This document shows, in pieces, positions 1-5,723 of a DNA stretch of 5,723 nt. Source of the stretch: an uncultured Lachnospiraceae bacterium (GTDB lineage: Bacteria; Bacillota; Clostridia; Lachnospirales; Lachnospiraceae); contig CANQEB010000168.1 of the NCBI GenBank assembly GCA_947594085.1, forward strand, positions 1 through 5,723, given 5' to 3'. A program made the translations under genes and the position numbers. The stretch's first letter is position 1. Every line of letters starts with the position of its first letter. The notes beneath the pieces are model-generated. The model saw only the letters and a program-made list of their open reading frames with translations. It was not told the origin of the DNA and searched no databases.

Positions 1-2
1 GT

Positions 3-257
3 CTTACAAAATGACTTTTTCTTTGACTCTTGATTCGGATCCGGCTGAAGACTTCCGGAGCTGAGTGCCGGTCGTCCTGAATAGAAGCCTACTCGCATCT
101 TGTAGCTGCCCGCACCCGGCACGGAGTCAACCAAAAGTGTCACTCCGTCTCTGAATTCCTCTTCCGCTATCGCATTGTCCTCACCGTCTTCATTCACACC
201 GATTGACCAATCCCAATCAGGAACCAGCATTGGATTCTGTGGCGGCAGCAAGACCGC
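3..257 (-). other. C-terminal segment running off the window
   Basis: Residues 1823-1907 follow the stalk. They contain LLPPQNPMLVPDWDWSIGVN, an acidic loop, then two clear strands, GVTLLVDSVPG and GSYKMRVGFYSG. This could be a second fibronectin-like domain (Pro-rich lead, Trp in the second strand), but the match is weak. The last visible part is polar and basic (NQESKKKSFCK). No stop codon is reached, so the end of the protein and any sorting signal lie beyond base 1. Confidence 0.5.
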
Positions 258-3200
258 TTCTGTCTCGGTCGGTGGCTGTGTCTCGCTCTGAGGTTCGGTC
301 TCCGACTGTGTCTCGCTCTGAGGCTCGGTCTCCGTCTCTTCCTCTGTAATCGGCTCTATTTCAGACTCGGATTCGGTTTCGCTTCCATTTCCGCTACCGC
401 CGCCTGACGAGCCTCCGCCTGACGCCGGGCCAATCATTGCCCCGGCTCCGCCGCCTGTACTCACCGGCGCAGCCCCACTGCTCTCTTCCTGCTGATCCCA
501 GAAACGCACACTGTTATGGTATGCCGACGCACTTGACAGCATCTGGCAATAGTAGACGCTGAACGTGCCATCGCCATTGCTCTCAACAGAATAGCCATCC
601 TTCACCGTATACGTCTCAAGCGTCTTCTGCGCTCCAGCTCCCGTCTCGGCAATTGTCTGCAGCTCTGACTCCTGGCCAGAAGCGCTTTCCTGCGTCTGCT
701 CTGTCCCTGTCGTCTGCTCTGTCTGCAGCGCACTGAGCAACGCTCCGATCTGCGCCCCGCTTGCATCCAGCGTCTGCTCCGCCGCAGCGGCAGCCTCGCT
801 CTGACTCCCGGATGGGAGCAGAATTCCATTCTCAAAGAGTCTCCGCAGTGAAAGGTTTTCTCCAATCAGATAACCCAGCTTCGCATTTCCTCCGTTCATC
901 TCGATCGGATAGATACGCGCATGCGCCAGCTCATCCACAAACTCTGCAGGAATCGCCAGTCTCCCGTTGAGCGCCTTGAAGTCGGCATCCTCGGCATCAC
1001 CGCTTGCGATCTCCTGATTTCCTGAATTGATAACAATCCCTTTCAGAAGGTAATTTCCTTCTACCACATCTCCAAGCAATTCCGCGCGGTACACTGCAGG
1101 CCGAACCTTCAAGTTCTTGAAATTGACGTTATTTCCCTCACGCGATATGTCGTTCTCACTCGTCTGGATAAATCCGTCTGTTGCGGCAAGCTTATTCCTG
1201 GCCGGGATCAGAGCATTCAGCGATACCTTTTTGGATGGATCATACTCCTCGCCGCTGTCCTGCGCCGACCCTTCTCCGGCAGAAGAACCGGAACCTATCA
1301 CCTTCGTCGGGCATACCTGCACACTAAAGCTCAGCCGTACATCCTCGTCTTCACGCTCCACGGAACCCTCCGACGCGCCCTCTGTTCCGTTGTTGAACAA
1401 ATCCGACAATTTGTATGGCAACTGTGTCAATCCGATCTCCTTCTGATAAGAAGATTTTGTTGTCTCACCCGTCTCGCCAGCTTCCACCTGCATCTGCATG
1501 GTAAATTTCAGAATGCACTGTTCAGGATCCTTATAATAATCACGATTCACAAGCTGCAGCGCATACGTCCCTTCCTCGTCGAGAATTACTTCCGGCCTCG
1601 GATCGAGCAAGGTCGGGCGAATCTTTAAAGTGTAGGTCGCGATATCACCCACCTGCTTAGTGCCGTTATAGGAATAATTTACCACAGACACCTTGATCCA
1701 TTTTCCCATCCACGACTCGGAAACGCGCACTGTGTAGCTTGTGGTCGTCCCACCGTAGAACGTCGCTCTGTGCACCAGGTTATCTTTGCTCTCTATGTCT
1801 CCGCTGTCTGCTTCATCACGTGAATCATAGCAGCGCAGCTCGAGCACTGTCCTGTAAACCTCGCCTGTCGCTTTGCTCTCTTCTGTATTATCTCCGGGGT
1901 TCTCCTCTCCGGGATCCGCTTCATCTGGATCATCATTCTCCTGATTGCTCCAGGTAATATCCAGGAAACCACCGTTGTTCGCAGCTTCCAAATCCGTCGC
2001 AGGCGGAGTGGAGCCGACTTCAACCGTCTCTCCTCTTTCTAATTTCAGGCATGCTTCCGCCAGCGCAGACTCCAGGCGATTGTAATTGCCTCTGCAATCT
2101 TGGCGATGGCTCTCATCATTCGGGTCAAATGTAGACGACCCAGACGAATCAAGCACATTCTGTGCTTTCAGATAAGATCTGTCTGACTTTAATTCAGCGT
2201 CAGCGACACCGCTCTTGTAATCGCCGTTTTCAAAGTTTACCGCAGACCCGACTCCAGCTGTGCCGATCGGTATTGGCACGAATGCCTCCTCACTCTTCTC
2301 TGCTGAATAGTAGTAGACGTCCTTTCCGCCGTATCGCACTTCCGTGTCCACATAATTCGCAGATTCTTCCTTTGGTGCCGTTGGATATTTGACTTCCGCC
2401 ACTCCAATACTATTCTTAATCGTCATCTGCCCCGACGTAAGCTGCTCACCGTTCACATCCAGCGCCACCGCACCGTCAGAGCCGTTGTAGACATTGGCTG
2501 CCAATCCGGCAAACTGAGCCTCCTGATCCTCTGTCGGCCGTCCATAGTTGCGGCAGCGGTTCAGCGTCAAGGCAATGTTTCCGGCTTTCCCGCTGTTGTA
2601 CACTGTGATTCCGGCACCACCCTGATCGATGGCTCCTGCATTCGCACAGTCCGTAATAGTTACGGATGGATTCCCCGGCATTCCGTTTCCAACCGTTATT
2701 ACCTGCGTCTCCGCGGCAAGTGAAGCGATACCTGCCCCGAACGAGTTCTCAATTATTCCAAAATTGTCGCAAGCGATTACATTCACGCTCTGGCTCCCGC
2801 CCATATTCGAGAAACCACCGACAATGCCTGCCGCCGTCGCCGGGCTTGCTGCCTGAATGGTAGCCGCAGTATCACCACGATCGGACGTCGGTTCCGAAGC
2901 CGGCGTTGACCGCCTGCCGTTCTCACATGCGCGAATGCTTCCGCTCGCAGTAGAGGCCCAATCGCCTAAAATACCGCCTGCTCTGCTGGCCGCACTCACA
3001 GAAGCATAGTTCACACAGTCCTGAATGCTGACCTCAACTCCCGGATTGGTCCCCGCATCGAGCGTCACCTGCCCGATGATTCCGCCAGCCGCCTGTCCGG
3101 CGCTCGTAACCTTTGCGTAATTCCTCAAATCGCGCACCGCAGATGCAGATGTGTGCAGGCCGATAATGCCGCCGGCCGGTCCTGGGGTTCCGTCTGCTTG

Positions 3201-5723
3201 AATCAACCAATTGCTTCCGCTGTTCGTACCATATACAGACGCATTCTCTCCGTTGACACCCACTACACCACCTGTCGCCAATGCGTTTGTAGTCGTGATC
3301 GTCATCTGCAATGCATTATTGTCGTTTTCTTCCCCGTCGGTCGTCGGAACGATATTCCTGATTACTGCGTTGCCGACATTGCTGCCTGCAACACCGCCCA
3401 CATAGCTTCCGCCAAGCGCATTGATATCCAACGATGCGGTGGTACCTGCAGCAAGCTTGCAAACTTCAATGATGCCTCTCCCTGCATTGACACCGGCAAT
3501 GCCACCATAGGACATCGGATTCTGTGCATTTCCATTGCCCGTCACTTTGCCGGTATAAATCATATTGCTGATCGTGCCTTCGTTCCGGCCGGCAATACCG
3601 CCGATCGTCACCGGACTCTCGATCGAATCCTGCAAGTCAAGCTTAACCAGCGCATATGCCGCACCAGCATCGCCTTCGGTATCTGTATCCTTGTCAATCT
3701 TGCCGTAATTCTCTCCGACAATACCGCCAACATTTGCTGCTGCAGAGGCACTGATCGATATCTGTCCCGGATGCTCGGTGCCGCCGATGTCGCTTACCAG
3801 AACCGTTCCACTGTTCCATCCTACAAAGCCGCCGGCCCTGCTGCCGCCCGTAACTGTAACCTGCGGGCTGATCTTTTCTATTGTTCCCGTGCTTGCATTT
3901 GTCCCTGCAATTCCGCCCACATTTGCATCGGCCCGGTTGACCGTACCTACTATAATCGGCGTCGCTTCCGTGACGTCGGAGATCTCACTATAATTGATCC
4001 CGGCAATACCACCGACATCCGTACCGCTCGCACTGATTTCCGTCGAGGAAGCACCTTCTATCTTGCCGTAGTTCTCCGCAGCCACACCGCCGACGACACT
4101 GTTGCCGCCGACCTTGACCGCCGCACTCTTCTTGATCTGTGCCCTCCCGGTCTCGTCCGCCGCCGTGTAACCGTTCAAGCCGACAATACCACCTACATTG
4201 CTTCTGCGGAGTCCGTCTGCATTCACACTTGCCGCTGTACATTCTTCGATCGTACCTTCGTTGACTTCCGCTACGCCGCCGAGATATGTCGCGCCGTCAG
4301 CCGTTACCTTTGACCCTTCTCCGAGTCGGCAATTTCTGAGAATCGTATTCTCTGTCACATAGCCGATAATGCCACCGCTGAAGCTGTATTTCTTGCCGTC
4401 ACCATACTTTCGAAGCTGCTCCGGAGCCTCCAGGCTGCCTGAGGCAGTCACCGCCACACTTCCTGTATAATCCTCTATGGTAAGGCTCGTCTGTAATGCG
4501 TTATAGCCAAGCACGCCACCCGCAAAGACTTGCGCCGACACTGCCGGAACCTGTTCCGCATCCGGGGAAGACGGCATACTGTACTGAATCCTAAGAGAGC
4601 CGCTTCCCGCGCTATCTTCCGCGTCTATTTGGAACACCGTGTCCGCCGCCATAAACGGATCCGTCCCAGCACTTCCCGCCACAGGCTGTGCTGCATCTCT
4701 TAACATTCTTACCACATCGCCAACCGCAGTGCCTTCTGAGCTCTGCGTGAGGAGTGTACCCAGCTTCTCCTGCGACACCACACGATTGTAACCGAACAGA
4801 CCACCGGCAAATGCGCTTCCGGCCAGCACCTGAGTCGCACCGCCATTTGCTTTGATCGTAACCTCTCCTGCCGGTGCTATAATATTGGCACCCGCATAAC
4901 CTCCCACATAGCTGTTGCCGGATACACCCGCTGCACTCCAGGTAAGTTCCGCTCCACCGTTATACAGCGCAGCCGATGTGTTCAAGCCAATCACACCGCC
5001 CACGAAATTTACACCGTCAACAGTGATGCCATTTGTCACGCAGTTAGTGAGGACAGCATTATTCGCTGTGCCATCATTAAGTCCGGCGACACCGCCCACA
5101 TAATTGCGGCCCGCTACGCTTCCCACAACTGAACTTCCGGAAACACTGCCTTTGTTGCAGCCGGCAACGCCGCCCACATAATCTGCATATCTGCCGCCAA
5201 GACTGTTGAATAAATCTCCTGCCGCCGCGCCCGACACGCTCGCCGTGCAGTTCTCGATTGTCCCTGCATTCGCGCCGGCAATGCCGCCGACATAGACCGC
5301 AGTATTCTCCGCCTGATTTATATTCTCCGCCATTGCAAGGCCGGTAAAGTTCCATTCAGACACTGTAGCACTGCTGCTCGAAATGTCTGTATGATCGATT
5401 GCACTCAGTTCCTTTTCCGTGCTCAGCGCACCGTTCACACCGACAATACCCCCGACGAAACGCCGACCGATCACGGTCGCACCACACGTACCGACCGTAC
5501 CGCCTGTCAGCGCGTTCGTGCCTGCGTTCATTCCGACAATACCGCCCACAAAGTTTTCTCCTAATATATAAGAAGAAACGCCCTCCGCAGCACCCACCGA
5601 ACAATTCTCTATCGTTGCCGTTCCTGTCAGATAGCCGGCAATGCCGCCCACGAAGCTTCCCTGCAACCTCCTGGACACCTCTTCGGCCGACAGTACGCCG
5701 CCCTCTGCGTCGCCTGCCTGCGG
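3..5723 (-). CDS. Giant GLUG-type repeat surface protein, internal fragment open at both ends (1907 codons)
   Basis: One uninterrupted minus-strand frame covers the window; neither its start nor its stop is inside. Residue 1 here is the codon at 5721-5723 and residue 1907 is at 3-5. Visible order: 25 Gly-Gly boxes (residues about 23-925), degenerate Cys/Asn repeats (926-1085), linker, fibronectin-III-like region (1239-1370), a second beta-rich region (1371-1475), mixed region, Q/E/S/T/A low complexity (1641-1700), Gly/Ser hinge, E/T/S stalk (1781-1822), and a C-terminal segment. The boxes match what is known of GLUG-motif proteins, which are mostly large bacterial exported proteins of poorly defined function, often suspected adhesins. 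Export, surface location and adhesion are inferred from architecture; no signal peptide, transmembrane segment or LPXTG motif is visible. No enzyme motif was recognised. The coding call is very secure, the family call good, the role open. Confidence 0.95.
258..383 (-). other. Glu/Thr/Ser/Pro/Gln stalk
   Basis: Residues 1781-1822 are almost wholly Glu, Thr, Ser, Pro and Gln (SETESESEIEPITEEETETE and onward) and strongly acidic. Stalks of this kind are common in wall-associated proteins of gut Clostridia and are usually taken to hold functional domains away from the envelope. Here the stalk is followed by more folded-looking sequence, so it may separate domains and need not span the wall. Confidence 0.75.
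274..333 (-). repeat. 30-bp tandem duplication in the stalk
   Basis: Bases 274-303 and 304-333 are two adjacent 30-bp copies that differ at only two positions (275/305 and 294/324). They encode the ten-residue unit ETEPQSETQS, then ETEPQSETQP. The unit is a multiple of three, so gain or loss keeps the frame. This looks like a recent slippage duplication. Confidence 0.9.
384..479 (-). other. Gly/Ser-rich hinge
   Basis: Residues 1749-1780 consist largely of Gly, Ser and Ala, with two runs of GGGS type (STGGGAG, SGGGSSGGGSGNGS) around a short MIGPAS. Such stretches are flexible hinges. It lies immediately before the acidic stalk. Confidence 0.75.
480..623 (-). other. Short Tyr-rich folded-looking segment
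   Basis: Residues 1701-1748 read as a compact beta-type unit (TLETYTVKDGYSVE, then GDGTFSVYYCQMLS), followed by SAYHNSVRFWDQQ. It stands out between two low-complexity stretches because it is aromatic-rich and has one Cys (1726). It is too short for a domain call. Confidence 0.45.
624..803 (-). other. Gln/Glu/Ser/Thr/Ala low-complexity linker
   Basis: Residues 1641-1700 are built mainly from Gln, Glu, Ser, Thr, Ala and Gly. They include a run of five Ala, a short amphipathic stretch (IGALLSALQ) and the repeated dipeptides TEQ and QES. There is no aromatic residue in it. It probably serves as a flexible or helical spacer. On the plus strand the same bases give a pyrimidine-rich, stop-poor sequence, which explains shadow open frames here. 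Confidence 0.7.
804..1298 (-). other. Mixed polar and hydrophobic region, family unknown
   Basis: Residues 1476-1640 start with a Gly/Ser/Glu-rich spacer (GSGSSAGEGSAQDSGEE) and continue with what looks like a folded segment: NVNFKNLKVRPAVYRAELLG, NYLLKGIVINSGNQ, GRLAIPAEFVDELAHARIYP and AKLGYLIGENLSLRRLFENG. The composition suggests an alpha/beta domain, but I do not recognise it. It ends at the hydrophobic ILLPSG just before the low-complexity stretch. Confidence 0.5.
1299..1613 (-). other. Second beta-rich region
   Basis: Residues 1371-1475 begin directly after the fibronectin-like region. Alternating hydrophobic strands are visible (PEVILDEEGTYALQLV, CILKFTMQMQVEAG, VRLSFSVQVCPTKV), with a charged loop around NNGTEGASEGSVEREDEDV. 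The pair of Cys residues at 1403 and 1471 sits in facing-strand positions and could form a disulfide, but this cannot be decided from sequence. No family was recognised with confidence. Confidence 0.5.
1614..2009 (-). other. Fibronectin type III-like region with acidic insert
   Basis: Residues 1239-1370 start with PPATDLEAANNGGFLDITWS, which matches the usual opening of a fibronectin III or related Ig-like fold: a Pro-rich lead, a first strand, then a second strand ending in a Trp. Further strands are VYRTVLELRCYDS, TTSYTVRVSESW, KWIKVSVVNYSYNG and GDIATYTLKI. Residues 1261-1285 form an insert rich in Asp, Glu, Pro and Asn between the second and third strands, where the family has only a short turn. 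The assignment rests on pattern alone; another beta-sandwich family is possible. Confidence 0.6.
2010..2468 (-). other. Non-repeat region between solenoid and first beta-sandwich
   Basis: Residues 1086-1238 contain no Gly-Gly box. The first half still looks beta-rich (VALDVNGE, QMTIKNSIGVAEV). The middle is Tyr-rich around DVYYYSAEKSEEAF. The second half is more polar and helix-like (YNRLESALAEACLKLERG), ending at GETVEVGSTPP, where the fibronectin-like region starts. No known domain was recognised. It may be a capping or connector domain between the solenoid and the stalk-side domains. Confidence 0.6.
2469..2948 (-). repeat. Degenerate Cys/Asn repeats ending the solenoid
   Basis: Residues 926-1085 keep the array rhythm but lose the strict GG box. 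The recurring unit is a beta segment ending in Cys, then Asn, then Gly: IRACENG, VIACDNFG, ITDCANAG and LNRCRNYG. Each is followed by a weaker small-residue box (AAGIVGG, GAGIASL, GAGITVY, FAGLAAN). The unit IQDCVNYA at the end of block 2 already has this form, so the change is gradual. The first inter-unit segment is longer and contains the tripeptide RGD at residues 949-951. This probably forms the C-terminal end of the beta-solenoid; that is inference. Confidence 0.75.
2949..4529 (-). repeat. GLUG-like array, block 2 (boxes 10-25)
   Basis: Residues 399-925 carry sixteen more Gly-Gly boxes. The first Gly codon of each ends at 4520, 4376, 4280, 4193, 4091, 4013, 3917, 3833, 3728, 3602, 3506, 3398, 3272, 3173, 3086 and 2978. 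Examples are TYLGGVAEVNEG, SNVGGIVGLNG, ANVGGIVGENYG, VTIGGIAGRNEG and SYVGGVAGSNVG. The residue before GG drifts from Val to Ala, Thr or Tyr toward the C-terminal end (LATGGVVGVN, QAAGGIIGQV, SRAGGILGDW). The near-duplicate words ENYGKIEG and ENYGKIDK follow boxes 14 and 18, which suggests expansion by internal duplication. The block continues in frame from the island and passes without a break into the degenerate repeats. Confidence 0.88.
4530..4784 (-). other. Non-repeat island inside the GLUG array
   Basis: Residues 314-398 lack a Gly-Gly box and separate box 9 from box 10 by 95 residues instead of the usual 26-42. The segment opens with a charged, possibly helical stretch (KLGTLLTQ, then VGDVVRMLRD), passes through a Pro/Gly/Ala-rich part, and ends with alternating hydrophobic residues (TVFQIDAED, SLRIQYSMP). 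It could be a loop or small domain projecting from the solenoid, or two or three worn-out repeat units. No family was recognised. Confidence 0.7.
4785..5657 (-). repeat. GLUG-like array, block 1 (boxes 1-9)
   Basis: Residues 23-313 of the fragment hold nine Gly-Gly boxes. The first Gly codon of each ends at 5648, 5546, 5453, 5288, 5174, 5096, 5000, 4904 and 4805. Examples are SFVGGIAGYLTG, NFVGGIVGMNAG, DYVGGVAGCNKG and NYVGGVAGLNDG. Spacing is 34, 31, 55, 38, 26, 32, 32 and 33 residues; the 55-residue gap lies between boxes 3 and 4. Between boxes there is often a short beta-type segment such as TIENCT. This block has the most canonical boxes, with an aromatic residue then Val before GG and Asn three residues after the box's last Gly or nearby. 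Such periodic Gly/Val/Ile/Asn patterns are typical of beta-solenoid folds; the fold itself is inferred. Confidence 0.88.

Noticed and set aside
804..821. LLPSGS resembling an LPXTG sorting motif; also LPPQN near 240
   Set aside because: Neither fits L-P-x-T-G, and neither is followed by a hydrophobic segment and a positively charged tail at a C-terminus. Both lie inside the continuing frame.
761..970. Short plus-strand and minus-strand open frames throughout the window (for example 761-970, 602-865, 5077-5355)
   Set aside because: All overlap the long minus-strand gene in other frames. Their translations are compositionally odd (Arg/Cys/Gln-rich or Pro/Ser-rich), with no motif.
3153..4313. 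386-codon plus-strand open frame
   Set aside because: It lies exactly opposite the GLUG array. Its translation is rich in Cys, Arg and Asn with no recognisable domain, and it is produced by the antisense of the repeated Gly/Val/Ala codons. The minus-strand frame is far longer and protein-like.
2469..5657. Periodic DNA words such as gccgcccacata recurring about every 80-120 bases, considered as a CRISPR array or DNA-level regulatory repeat
   Set aside because: The words are imperfect, the spacing varies in multiples of three, and they code for the Gly-Gly box in one frame. The repetition is explained at protein level.
3..5723. Promoters, terminators or RNA genes inside the window
   Set aside because: No convincing -35/-10 pair, hairpin with T-run, or tRNA/rRNA-like sequence was seen, and all bases belong to one coding frame.
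3..5723. Autotransporter, or haemagglutinin exported by two-partner secretion
   Set aside because: A long repetitive beta-type protein could suggest this, but the box consensus and the Glu/Thr/Ser stalk fit GLUG-type proteins of Gram-positive bacteria better. No beta-barrel or TPS domain is visible, although the termini are missing.

Overview
The whole window lies inside one protein-coding gene on the minus strand. Reading the reverse complement from the last base, the frame with codons at 5721-5723, 5718-5720 and so on down to 3-5 runs for 1907 consecutive codons without a stop. No start codon can be assigned, because the N-terminus lies beyond base 5723. No stop is reached either, because the C-terminus lies beyond base 1. 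I translated the full frame by hand and checked its phase near 5280, 4280, 2028 and 40-100. The residue count came out at exactly 1907, so no frameshift is needed.

The protein is a giant, modular, probably secreted or surface-anchored repeat protein. From the N-terminal side (high coordinates) the layout is as follows. (1) A long solenoid-like array of Gly-Gly boxes of the type [FY]-V-G-G-[IV]-[AV]-G-x-N-x-G, resembling the GLUG family; there are 25 copies, most spaced 26-42 residues apart, between about 5657 and 2949, interrupted once by a non-repeat island at 4530-4784. (2) A degenerate extension of the array, about 2948-2469, in which the recurring unit is C-x-N-x-G followed by an AG[IL] box. 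(3) A non-repeat linker. (4) At least two beta-sandwich-like regions, the first resembling fibronectin type III and carrying an acidic insert. (5) A mixed region ending in a Gln/Glu/Ser/Thr/Ala low-complexity stretch. (6) A Gly/Ser hinge followed by a Glu/Thr/Ser/Pro/Gln-rich stalk that contains a 30-bp tandem duplication. (7) A further small folded-looking segment that runs off the left edge.

The likely source is a Gram-positive gut-type Clostridia, perhaps Lachnospiraceae. The basis is the Glu-Thr-Ser-rich stalk next to a GLUG array and a base composition slightly above 50 % G+C by spot count. This is an impression of style, not a proof. No RNA gene, mobile element, CRISPR array, promoter or terminator can be supported, and there is no intergenic DNA. 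Every shorter open frame in the window, including a 386-codon one on the plus strand, is best explained as a shadow of this coding sequence. The N-terminal signal peptide, the anchoring signal and any operon neighbours are outside the window.
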